Positions 33,732 to 44,070 of a stretch of DNA of 64,000 bases are shown in pieces. The stretch spans positions 868,001-932,000 of the forward strand of contig JAOVFP010000024.1 in NCBI GenBank assembly GCA_025738555.1. Reading direction: 5' to 3'. Each line of letters opens with the position of its first letter. Positions within the stretch are counted from its first letter, which is position 1. The DNA is from Cyathus striatus. Its lineage: Eukaryota > Basidiomycota > Agaricomycetes > Agaricales > Nidulariaceae. A program made the position numbers and the translations under genes. The notes beneath the pieces were generated by a model. The model did not search any database and was not told the origin of the DNA. It saw only the letters and a program-made list of their open reading frames with translations.

Positions 33732-34643
33732 CTAGAGGTAACAACGAGAGAACGTGCTCGGCGGTAAAGCACATGGCCAATTGCCTTTCATTACTGCAGC
33801 TTCCCACTCATCTGCATGTGAGCGGTACAGATCTAGCGCTGCTCGCGCATTCTCTAGCTTTTATCAGGAGCTAAGTATAATGGCACAAAGAAAACAAAAA
33901 TCGTAACGCACAGGATGAAGCTGCCCTTCCTGGCACCGTCTACACATCAATTGCCAAGCGAGCGTCTGCAACCCCACGACTTGATGAGGCGACCGTAAGG
34001 CGTTTCGAAACGGCTTGAGACCAAAAATTGTTAGGAGTACTGTTAGGATAACAAAAACTTCGTGTACCTGATATAGAGCCACATCTCGCGTTGCGACGGC
34101 AGGATGTGGAATACCCAGCACTGGGCCGGATGTTTAGGGAATGATAATGCAGAGATAAAAGTAAGCATCGCTGTTTCCATACCTGAAAGATCGTTCCATA
34201 AACTATGCCCCACGAGAATCTTGCCTTTGATAAGGCTCGCCACGTACTGTTGCACAACACTGAAAGCCCATGCATCGCCTTGATTGCATAAAAATAATGA
34301 CATGATCATTAAAAAATAAATTTACCGGAGTACAAGTGCGCCTGTGTTATACCGGTCGCTGACGTCCTGTAATCGGTTACCTATGTATGTCATTAGTAAG
34401 TCCCATATACCTTATCCCACACTGCGCGTCTTACATCCATTGTAGGAGCAACATATTTATCAAAGACTACGGAGCCTCGATAATCTACGATAGAAACTCG
34501 TCTGCCTGTAATCAGTATAAAGTTTCGGCGCCAAACACGCAACTTTGTACTTACGCGACCATGGATGTTGTTCCTCCTGGACCCACCCCGACATTTGAAC
34601 AGGACAGAGCTAGAAATTGGTCTGATGTTGGAACCGTAGACAT
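33732..34643 (-). CDS. Rex4-like DEDDh-fold protein with degenerate catalytic residues
   Basis: Six exons assemble a ~230-residue single-domain protein: MSTVPTSDQFLALSCSNVGV, GPGGTTSMVARVSIVDYRGS, VVFDKYVAPT, VTDYRTSATGI, VQQYVASLIKGKILVGHSLW, NDL, GIPHPAVATRDVALYQPFRNALRS, GLQTLAWQLMCRRCQEGQLHP, ENARAALDLYRSHADEWEAA, ending CALPPSTFSRCY. The fold and every block match the exonuclease domain of RNA exonuclease Rex4. But the EXO I motif, DCEMVGVG in active enzymes, reads SCSNVGVG, losing both metal ligands, and the EXO III Asp (normally VEDAR) is Asn (LENAR). Only the EXO II Asp (WNDL) remains. Frame and splice sites are intact throughout, so it is a maintained gene rather than a decayed one. 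Probably non-catalytic; a binding role on RNA is a guess. Confidence 0.8.
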
Positions 34644-35815
34644 AAGGAAGAAAAAACAATTGGTACCAGGACGCGGATTTCAGGTTTTGTAACCATTTAT
34701 ACCAATATTTTAGACAGGATTCCTAATGGCGGACACCTTTGAAAGACGGAGAACTTGCCAGCATGTCCCGAGTCTTGCGGACATGAGGCTTGCTAGTAGC
34801 TGCCAGCTTGGAGTCCGATAATCCTGCATAGGCTCAAAAATTACTGGAAATATGCATTAAGATCTGATCTGCATGGGGAGGAAACGTCTGATCAAGTGGG
34901 TGTTTTAGGTTTGTGCCTCTTTAGGTTTGCTGGTGGAAGGAAATATATAATCGCTACAATGGATAGCCTTTTAAGGGATGAATCACGACGGAACCGGCAC
35001 TTACCTATGCTCACGTTTTCCGGGACATCTAATTGGCGTATATGCGCGTCATGTACATCGAGAGAGCTGGCCAGCAGGGACCGTTAAGAAGTGTCAGGCG
35101 AAAATTGGAATGAAAGATGCTATTATCAACTCCACTGGTACACAGGTCATGGACAAGCGTTATTGCTATCATCTAAGATTCTCGCAAGAGTCTTCATGGA
35201 CTATCTCCAATTGCTAAAGTCCAGAAAGAAGAATTGAGCCACTATTAAAGCAATGAAATTAAATCCAAGGGTGAATGCGTAGTGTTATCAACCCATGGGC
35301 AGTACTTGAAATGCCGTCATTTACGCCGCAAAGGGTTGTTGGCAAAGGGTCGTTTATAAACATTGCAGAAAGTCAATCAGGATTCATGACAATCAGCGTT
35401 GTAATTGACACCACCATAAAATTCATACGTTTCACCTTATAAATGACTTTATTCGCACCTTCTGGAGGTGACAGATCCTAATTTCCGTCTGTGATATCCC
35501 CATTTTGTACAGCAGTCACGCGGCCTCGAAATCGACGCCTTTCCAACGTTACGACCGCACTGAGCTTAACCAAAGAAGCCTTGCAAAAGCTGCTGTTCCA
35601 CTTGAAAGGAAATCGATTTATTCGATTTTGGCTCGTCACTCCGGATTTTCACAGACCCAAAATAGCCATCCTCAAGTGCAGGTATTAAGATGCCTCTGAT
35701 ATTATTTCTACCTCCGAGTCATATTATCCACGCCGTAATGTAGGAACTAGGAAGCCTACACGATCCATCCTAACTTCATTGGTGAGGGTAAAATCATTGC
35801 AAACCATACAAACGT
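34644..35815. other. Long gap without a confident gene (1.17 kb)
   Basis: The promoter of the Rex4-like gene (left) and 3' flank of the PPR gene (right) must lie here. Open stretches occur on the plus strand at 34896-35217, for example ESWPAGTVKKCQAKIGMKDA, and at 35491-35699, but I could not link them into a spliced gene or recognise a family. They may be remnants of a decayed gene. Confidence 0.4.
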
Positions 35816-37429
35816 TTACTTTTTTCCTTTCTTGCCCTTTAACCTACGCGCACGTCTTTCTAGCTTGAACCATAACGACAGCTCGTGGCCAGTTCTCCCA
35901 TAGACCTTCCGGTAGGGAAACCGAAGCATTGTCTTGTATGGCGACGGTTTTCTACCACCGAGAATGCTAGCTTGATGCAGGTAAAATCGACGTGATCGTT
36001 GAGCAACGTGCTTTGTGCGAATGCAATCTTCTAGAATATCTTGTCGACCTTCTTTCAGAGCAAGTGACGCCAAGCGCCGTCTGACCCGGCTATCCTCCAC
36101 ACGAGGACCCCATTTCCTCTTAAATTCACGAACTATCTTGGCAGCAACAGTCCCGCATCGTTTCGCGTGTTTAAGAGGAGAAAGAAGAAGAAATAGACTT
36201 GTAGATGTGGGTCGTAGTGAAGGATTACTTCGTAGCAAGGCTTTCATGGTTTTGCGAGACCAGTAAAGCTTAGCAAGTCCACGCAAAGATGACCCAAAGA
36301 CCATCTGCAAATGAACGATACGAAGACATCTGTCCACAGTATGGGCATTTAACTCCCTAGGTAGACTCTGAAAATAACTCGAAGTGAAAGATAATGCAGT
36401 CGAAAATTGCCGATTGTGCAATAGCAATATTATCATAAAGTAGGCATTCCGTGGATGTACGGATGCGATGTCTTTCTCCAACGCAGCAGAAAATCGTTCC
36501 CAAAGTACTCGTAAGCGATGATGTGGGATGCTCAGTCGTGCAAACGGCTCATTGGAATGGCGCCCACGTGATGTTCGACTTCGAGGAGAATAGAATTCTG
36601 CACATAAATCTAGCATTGTACGCGACCCGGGATCCACAGGCAAGTCACCGTGTTTAATTGCTTTGAGGAATTGATCCCATGCTTTGTCGGACCAGCCCGA
36701 GCGCACCATCCAGCGAAACCTTAATTTCCATGTCTCTACATTTGGCCGAATACCATTATCTTGCATAGAAGCAAACAGCCAACGGACAGACCCGAAAGAT
36801 TGATGACGTATAGCAAGACTGATGAGGAGATTGTAAGAACGAGTGGATTGGAACTTCGGATGAAGGTCATGGTAGTCCATTAGACGGGGAAGAGTAGCCT
36901 TCTCGATATTAAACAGGTATAGGATATTCTGCCAGAGAGATCGTCGGCTCCTCACTGGTAATAAGGTTCCAAAAGGAGGCCTAATAGGAAGATGCTGAGA
37001 CACATGTGTTACAACCGTCGATGGTATGACCAATTCAGAACCAGTCTCTTCGGCAAGCGTAGACATAAAGGAAAAGCCAGGATCCGCGCGTAGAAATTCA
37101 TTGTCATCAACCAAATCTGGATCTACGTATATTACCCCTCTCGCCACACTCTGCTTGCGAGCTGCATTCTTCGGAATAGGTCGTGCTCGATTTGAGATTG
37201 ACGTGGACATAGATATATTGTTTCGATGACCACTGGCGCCTGGCTGGTTATTGTTCGGTGAGGACAAGCGCGAGAGTTGCCTGTGTCCTGGGGCGGTTGG
37301 CGCGTGGATAATAGCGCATCGAGCCCATGCTCTCCCGGCTGCAGCTTGAAGTGCGGACGTGAAGGAAAACGTTCTTGCTATGGCGGCAGCAGAAGAGGTG
37401 GGAAGCTTCTGAAGGGCGCGATTGGGCAT
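35816..37429 (-). CDS. Mitochondrial PPR-like protein
   Basis: A single uninterrupted 537-codon frame, unusual among the intron-rich neighbours. The N-terminus (RALQKLPTSSAAAIARTFSF) is basic, hydroxylated and lacks acids, as in mitochondrial targeting peptides. The middle has pentatricopeptide-like helix pairs: TRSYNLLISLAIRHQSFGSV with RWLFASMQDNGIRPNVETWK, then FRWMVRSGWSDKAWDQFLKA, and weaker repeats further on. The C-terminus is very basic (RRARRLKGKKGKK). Such proteins bind mitochondrial RNA in processing, stability or translation; the target cannot be told. Upstream it faces a probable divergent gene at 37699. Confidence 0.8.
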   Translation of the reverse strand: MPNRALQKLPTSSAAAIARTFSFTSALQAAAGRAWARCAIIHAPTAPGHRQLSRLSSPNNNQPGASGHRNNISMSTSISNRARPIPKNAARKQSVARGVIYVDPDLVDDNEFLRADPGFSFMSTLAEETGSELVIPSTVVTHVSQHLPIRPPFGTLLPVRSRRSLWQNILYLFNIEKATLPRLMDYHDLHPKFQSTRSYNLLISLAIRHQSFGSVRWLFASMQDNGIRPNVETWKLRFRWMVRSGWSDKAWDQFLKAIKHGDLPVDPGSRTMLDLCAEFYSPRSRTSRGRHSNEPFARLSIPHHRLRVLWERFSAALEKDIASVHPRNAYFMIILLLHNRQFSTALSFTSSYFQSLPRELNAHTVDRCLRIVHLQMVFGSSLRGLAKLYWSRKTMKALLRSNPSLRPTSTSLFLLLSPLKHAKRCGTVAAKIVREFKRKWGPRVEDSRVRRRLASLALKEGRQDILEDCIRTKHVAQRSRRFYLHQASILGGRKPSPYKTMLRFPYRKVYGRTGHELSLWFKLERRARRLKGKKGKK

Positions 37430-37698
37430 GCATGGGAGTGCAAATGCGCAGAATAGTTGGTGAATAGAGTACTAACGGCGTGTAATAAGTTGCCTATACG
37501 TGCAATAAGTCAAGGGACGGTGAAGGCAGCCAAATGAAGCATACCAGTCAATGGGTCTACCACCAGTCTCGTCTTCACCCGAGTGAGACTTGTCATCCCG
37601 GCGCGTTCGAAAATCTTTATTGGCATGCGTTTGTCACAGCCATCCAATACAAACAAATGACACATGTCACACTACATCACACTACGCCTTAATCAAGT

Positions 37699-38375
37699 AT
37701 GACTCCAGTAATCGATCGCGAACATGTCGAAGCTTTCTGGCTTGCATTTAATTATGATTCCTCAACCAAACTTACGACCAAGTAACCAGACAGGCGGAGA
37801 ACTCTGCCACTCAGCGGCGTATTGCTTTGACGGGCGTCTCGCGGGCCACCTCTTGCTTAGCCGCTCCGTTGTGCCAATTACAGTTTCGCTCTCACAGACG
37901 ATGGATGATGGATTTTTGAATGAGGATAGGATTGTCGTGCCAAACAAATCAAACAATTACATCGTTCTTCAGTCTTAACCCGTCGAAATAATGAAGCTGT
38001 GGCGCAATATCCAGTAGCCCCTTGAATACGATCGCAACCAATCATGTACACTTCCGTCGGAGTGCATCGGCGCTGACAATCCGAGAAAAATAAAGGTAAG
38101 CGTGAAGATCTTAGGTAGCCACAACCAACCGGAAGGACTGGAATCATCGTCTTATCTTTAGTCAGCTTCATAATAACAGTGAAAATGGATGTAGCCCGAA
38201 TGATGAGCGTCTACAAAAAGCAATTTTATCGGAAAATCTGCGTAGATTTGACAAAGCCAGCCAGCGATTAGAACGTACCAAACACAAGGCAATCGCAGGT
38301 GTTCCTAAAGAGATGTATAAACAATATATGTGCTGGTGGCTGCACCGTCGTTATCATTATGGGCAAAGCAAATAG
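37699..38375 (+). CDS. Probable small multi-exon gene, unknown product
   Basis: Coding-like segments on the plus strand without recognised family. ATG 37699 opens MTPVIDREHVEAFWLAFNYD; a middle segment could be either of two frames around 37925-38020 (one reads AKQIKQLHRSSVLTRRNNEA); the last segment, 38168-38375, reads NDERLQKAILSENLRRFDKA, SQRLERTKHKAIAGVPKEMY and ends HYGQSK before TAG. The final part is helical, basic and free of stops, preceded by AG acceptors. Exon joins are not settled, and there may be two genes. Placement supports it: 270 bp divergent from the PPR gene and convergent with CUT8, like other pairs here. Confidence 0.35.
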
Positions 38376-38417
38376 CAACCCTGCCTACAACCCATCATCA
38401 TACACAAGGGTTTACGT

Positions 38418-39672
38418 TTAGATTTCATCCATGGGATGATGTACTGTTCTACCCACTAGCCATCCTACTTTAGCCACCCACTTATCCCTAATTTCTCGCA
38501 TCGTAGTTATTCCATTTGCAATCTTTGCGTCAGCCATACTGTCAAGCTCTCGTTCCCAGCCTTGCACAGTATCTCGACCAAACATTCCACCCTGACAGTT
38601 TACTACATCATCAACTTTGTCAACCCACGTATTCCACTCCTCGACTAGCCTAGGAAGAAGGAGTGTGCATAACGATGTCTGGGCCAAAGGAGGTTGGGCA
38701 ATTATGTGATTTGTAACTGCTGAAAGGAATAGATATGTTTCGGAGGGATGGAATTTATCCTTGTGGAGGGATTGGATCGTAGTGGCTGATTGAGATGGCA
38801 GAGTCGAATCTGAGTGCAGGCTAATGGCTCGGGGAGAAGGCGGAATGCAAGTAAAGTAAGGAAGGTATGACATGCAAGCAGCCACAAAATCAGTGATATG
38901 AGGACGTAGCCTGGAAAGAACATATGAATCACGCATGCCGCCAGCATGCGAGCTGGTGTGGCCAGACTGTCCAAACATCGGAGTGGTATGAGAACGGCCA
39001 AAGCCGAAACTTGGCGTGGACGCTGAGAAACTTGTGGAATTCGAGTAAGGATATGCATCTTGGAGCTTCTTGGCCGATTGTGCTAACGCCTGAATAGCAG
39101 TTTCAAGGGTGGGTCGAGGTATCAGTGGGAGAATGGTAGATTTGAGCGAGGGTTGAGCTTTGAGAAGCGAGTTCAGTAAAGGTAATAACGATTGTGGAGG
39201 AAGGCTCGCTAAACGAGTATACATGAGTAAACCGAGATACGCGTTAAGTACCTAAATACGAACCTAGTAACACGCCGACATCAACGTCATCGTCGTCTGC
39301 TTTGTTATCTTTTCGCGAACCATCCTCCTTGGAATTAGGGTCAGGCGAATGAACCATACGAGCCCTCTTGGGAGCTGCACGCTTTGGACGTTCCGGAGTG
39401 GGGCTTCGATCCATGGATTGGTCACGAAGCGTATCGGAATCGTCTTCTGATTCGTGTCTACGTTTCTGGGGCCGTGAAGAAGAGGCATGATGATTCATTA
39501 ATGATAGCTGGTGGAATGCTGCGGGATTGGTATGTCCTGGAGTTGGGGCTGTTTGCCAGGGAGAGGCAGGAGAGGCAGGAGAAACGAGGCCAAAACCAAA
39601 GCCGAAGGGTGAGGGTGCATGCGAAACAGGTCTTGGATGAAAATCAATATGGTGATGAAGTACGTTTGCCAT
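38418..39672 (-). CDS. CUT8: Nuclear proteasome tether Cut8/Sts1
   Basis: Two exons (39672-39249 approx. and ~39203-38418). Exon 1 is disordered: His-rich start, PSPFGFGFG, KRRHESEDD, and a basic RPKRAAPKRAR nuclear signal, as in Cut8 where this region binds the proteasome and is ubiquitylated. Exon 2 is the helical core: ASLPPQSLLPLLNSLLKAQP, PRPTLETAIQALAQSAKKL, YVLSRLRPHITDFVAACMSY, SAVTNHIIAQPPL, LVEEWNTWVDKVDDVVN, then QGWERELDSMA near the end. Cut8/Sts1 holds 26S proteasomes at the nuclear envelope. The order RP.LE.A...L..A...L and the WERELD segment are typical. Length (~400 residues) fits basidiomycete members. Confidence 0.9.
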
Positions 39673-40552
39673 TGCTGAAATGCTAGTTATAAATGGATGA
39701 AAAAAGAAATAAAAGATGTGGGATGAACTAGAGGAGTAAGCAAAGACGAGACGACGATGAGAATAGGATGAAAGGCAGGCACCTCTTTTGTTGGGAGCAG
39801 AAAAGTGGGAGATGAGAGAGATGAAAGAGTGGAGATATATAGGAAATTGGATGGGTGGAAGTGGACTGGGGATGGTGGTGGCCGCTCTGAACGTTGGTCA
39901 GTCGTCAGCAGCTGGTCAAGTACCCATGCGCTTGAGGCACCCATGCACAAAGCGTATGACTTATCTCCGATCTTCTCCAGACCGGCCCTAAGCTCCTTTC
40001 CTCAAAATTATAAAAATTTCATCACTTGTCTTTCAATCCTTCATCTGCTCTCTTTGTCTCTCCTTTCAAGGTGTGTTTATTTATTCCTTTTGCTATTCTT
40101 TTTTCATCCATTACTGTGACGATACACAATGAATCGCTACTTCGAAGCTTCGTGCTAATGAACGTTTTTCATATACCCAAATTTCTGAGCACCCCTCCCT
40201 TTCGGTGTTATTGCAAATCTCATCTCTAACCTCTCCTTTACTAGATTGCTGTCGTCTTCTCTTTCATGGTTTGTCTCGTTGGTGAGTTGGTATTCTTTGT
40301 TATCTCTTCGGATGAATAAAATAGAAGTCAAGCCCTGACCTTGTCTCAAGGACAAGCGTTGATGAGTATCCATGCTAATACTGAATCTATCATCGTTTTT
40401 CCAACTTTATTTGTGTACTAACCATCTGTTTTCAGACATGTACTCGTCAAGATTTTCCTTTGTATTATTATTTGTACGCATAATACCCAGAGTGATCGCT
40501 GTATAATTATATCCAATATATATTGTTGTACTGTAAAACATCCATTCTATTA
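39673..40552. other. Intergenic: CUT8 promoter and CAS1 3' flank (880 bp)
   Basis: Both neighbours are on the minus strand. Plus-strand sequence is T/C-rich between about 39990 and 40270, and the minus-strand complement 39690-39790 gives a pyrimidine-rich CUT8 leader. Open frames here are low-complexity Ser/Phe/Leu runs with no likely product. Confidence 0.5.
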
Positions 40553-43417
40553 CTAAGTCCATAAAACGTTTAACACCCACATTACACTGATTATGATCGA
40601 CAATTTTACCCCTATTTTCAAGGAGTTATCTGACATCCCAATATTTGTAACAGTCTGTGCAGGAACGGAGACTCCCTCCGAAAGGCGGTCTATCCATCTT
40701 GGACGAATGGGTGTATCAGGCTCCTGATAGGAATTTGTTTCATGCTTTCCTACGTCTAATGCTTGAATGCGATCCAGTTCCAGTTCGCCTTCGTCACGAG
40801 TTCTAGATGTTGCATTTAGGTCGATTGAAGTTGTATTTGGGAGTGGAAGCGCCACTTTTGGAGCACTTCCGCATATCCATCCTGTAAGTTCGCCTGTTGC
40901 ATAAGCAACACGATCGCAAACATATATGAACATCGTGGTGGTGATAATGAAGTTTACAGGGCGCCAACGTGTCCCAGGAATGACCAGCAATATACCCTTC
41001 GTGTCTCCTGCTAACCAAAAATGATACTGGATAATGAACGTTTCCAGAGAGCACTTGCCAATAAAGGCGAATGCACGCGAAAATGCGGAGCGCTGGACCA
41101 CTGTGGCGTTCCTTAGAATGATATACGCAACTACTGGCAAGAAAGAAACGTAAGGGTGCCAGAAATTATACGTGAACTTTGATTCTTGAAGTAATTCGAA
41201 TGCGAAAAACCAGAGGATGGTAGCCAGAGATACAAATAGTGAGACTTTCACAGCCAAAGGCCAGTAGAAATGATCCGTGAGGCGCTTTTCTCGCACCTTG
41301 ATAGCTGCTATGGCCGCGAGCATTCCAACGTATACGATCCACATATCAAGTGTAACCCGGAATGTCCATTCACGCGCGGACCATTGTATCCTGCAGAAGC
41401 GACTGAGAATGCCAAATAGCACTTCCAGCGGCCATTTCTGCCACATCGACCAAGTTACCATGCTAGCCGATAGGAAAATTTTGCAAAGCACAAACGTCAA
41501 TCGATCATTTAGCTGAGAGCCTATCGCCATTGTTCCATAGATCACCATAAACCAGAATGAAACCAGAGGAGCGAAGTAATACGAGATATAGTCCGTATTC
41601 ATGGTGTATGCGAGCAAGACTGTCAAAAAATTGAGGCGGACCAAGACCTGTAACAGAAGAAATATTATGTCGGCGACGATGATGAATAGGACATTTTCGT
41701 AAGGGACTCACTTGTGAAATCCGCAGAAATCCGAAATCCGCCTTGCGGAGATAAAAAGTTGTGTGGCCGTAACCTGTCATGAATAGATATGAAGCCACTA
41801 GTACTCGGATAGGATTGTATATGCCCGAGACTTTGGAGGCACCGAAATAATGATAAATCAAAATTGCAACTGTTCAAGAAATAGATATCCTCTTCAAGAT
41901 CAAGAATTCGAGATAAGTGAATGAGTCACAAACCCTGCATCCACCCTTTCCACTCATCCGTCTGATCTCGGTTCAGAAATCCCAAATCCTTGTCGCCCCG
42001 CTTTACAGTAACCAAACCTATAACTAAGGCGGAAATACAAAGCATAGAAAAGCTCCACGGGTTGAACTGCTTCTGTTCCTTAAGCCAAAATCCAGTCCTA
42101 TCGGCAAGATAAATCAACCCAATGGTGATACTTATAATCATGGGAGCCAGTTCCTTTGTCCGAGAGAAATTGCTTTTCCAGCGCGAGTGGCTGATCGGAA
42201 GAAAATGGTCAGAAAGATGAAATCATATTTAAGAAAGTTACAAACCTGAGAGTGATGCTGTATAAAATACATACGCCCCCCATGCAATTACAGAAAGAAT
42301 AACGATAAATTGCAAGAATGATGGCCATTGGTACCGATTGCAGCAGGTCTTATCCAAGGGGAAGGATTTTGGTAGAACGTCATTACATCTCAAGTTCAGA
42401 AGTATATTGGCTTGAGCTTTTATCACGGGGTCTGTGAAGTGTAAACCATCCTGCGTTTCCGTCGGTTCCAACATTTCATTGAATACAATAGGAAATGATA
42501 TTTCCGGAACCTTGGGAGCATTATCGGGCCAGAGTAACGCACCCATAGTTTCAGAAGGTGGCGAAATTCGATGTAATAAATCAGAATTCATAGCATCTAT
42601 GTCCCAGGGGTGCATACTTGCGGCTCGTTCAGGAGTTAACTTGGAAGTATACACTTGTTCGACAGGAAGGACAACTATCTGATCTGCGGCCTTAGCCAGC
42701 GATTGCGAAAGCGCTCTTAACACACGCTCCATGTTGGCTTCCCATGCAGGAATTCCTCCAGATGTGTTCGCGTAACGCAAATACCAAAGCCCAGATCCAA
42801 TGACAAACAGTGCTGGTATCTTGTCTTCCATGAGAATACCAGATTTTCCAGTGATAATGTCAGTGGTACGAGTGGTATTCAAAAAAGGATCCCATATAAA
42901 TGACACCCCTGTATTGTCTTTAGTTCGAAAGTCATGATCAGAGTGTTTACGCTCGTCGTTGGGAGGGCTGGTTGGAAGGCTTGAATCAAGAACGTGAGCA
43001 GTATGATAAAACAGCTGCCGGGTCACAGAATCCCCGACAAAAATAATATCTCGAGAAGATAAGCAAGATGCACCATCTGCTTCAGTGTATGCATGTAACA
43101 TACAGCCTATATATTACAAGGTTAGAGGGAATAAATCGTAACATTGACTTTCATTTACCCTGAGGTTGCCAGTTCTGATGTACAGAATCCAACCAGGTCC
43201 CTTTAGACAACAGAGCTCCGCAATGCATAGGATCTAACGAATCTACATGAAAGATAATTTCACATCAGGCGGAGGGCAGCATTCAAGCGCAATAACTCTG
43301 ACCAAAAATTAAATACCGCGATACCCCAAAGAAAAGTGCCAAAAGAACTGCTATTATGCCTCCATTTCGAGGCCAGGTCGGATTGAGGGTAAATTTTGCA
43401 GTACCAATGGTAGACAT
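40553..43417 (-). CDS. CAS1: CAS1-type sialate/glycan O-acetyltransferase (Cas1p, CASD1-like)
   Basis: Multi-pass Golgi O-acetyltransferase; in Cryptococcus Cas1 acetylates capsule glucuronoxylomannan. The start at 43417 gives a short cytosolic tail and a signal-anchor ([19 protein letters not shown]). The luminal SGNH/PC-esterase half follows: [20 protein letters not shown] (catalytic Ser in GDS), GSGLWYLR, and DGLHF with the Asp/His pair (DxxH). Next a transmembrane helix, then about ten more spans of the Cas1 acyltransferase domain: [76 protein letters not shown]. The C-terminal tail is acidic, then one last span ([13 protein letters not shown]). All motifs are intact; about seven introns. 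Loss of an acetyl group in a non-capsulate species would act on wall or glycoprotein glycans. Confidence 0.93.
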
Positions 43418-44070
43418 GATGGCGCAACTAATTTGGGGAGTCCAGACAGAAAGTCTTCAGTTATCCAAAGAGCTGGATAGTATTCGGCGTGAGGGAAACG
43501 AAAAATAAGGAAGATGACTTCAATAATCCCTCGACACTGCAAGCAGTGTGCAGCGGTGACGCGAAAAGTCGCGGAAGCTTCAGCTAAGCAGTGAGCAGGT
43601 ACAATGTAAAGCTGCAGTGCCCGCCATCACGTGCCTGTCGAGTATAGAATCTTAAATAATGCCATACTCTCCATTTCGTTCCGTACCACATACAGAAACT
43701 CCTGCCGCTTGACTCTTAGCGAGTTTACAGTAGAACAGCAGCTACAGCTGCGATAGTGATATTCGAGTGATAAGTAGTCCGTAAGTAGCAGTCCGTAGCA
43801 GATACATTGGAAGTCATAGTTTGGGCTTGGTTTGGTCATAGTAAGTACTACTAAATCCAAACTAAATCGACACTATTCGTAATTTACAGTCCAAGCCACT
43901 AAGCAGGAAGTCTCAAACAGAGAGGTTAAACGCTTGTTGAGGTTGTTGTCAGACCTAGGATTTAGTGTTGTTAGGCTACTATATACTGATAAATCTTCAT
44001 TCTGGCTTACCAGTCCTAAAACGATTAAGCAAAAGGTCAACTACTATGCTTCTGACCGAAAAAAATGAAC
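43418..44070. other. Intergenic: CAS1 promoter and rhomboid 3' flank (650 bp)
   Basis: Contains CACGTG at 43629-43634, about 210 bp upstream of the CAS1 start, and short near-repeats around 43770-43800 (AGTAGTCCGTAAGTAGCAGTCCGTAGCAG). No coding sequence recognised. Confidence 0.5.

Noticed and set aside
33732..34643. Rex4-like gene as a decayed pseudogene
   Set aside because: Frames, splice sites and all non-catalytic blocks are intact; only the catalytic residues are changed, which fits a maintained non-catalytic protein better.
34896..35217. Calling a gene from the plus-strand frames here
   Set aside because: No consistent start, splice joins or family; listed only as a gap with remnants.
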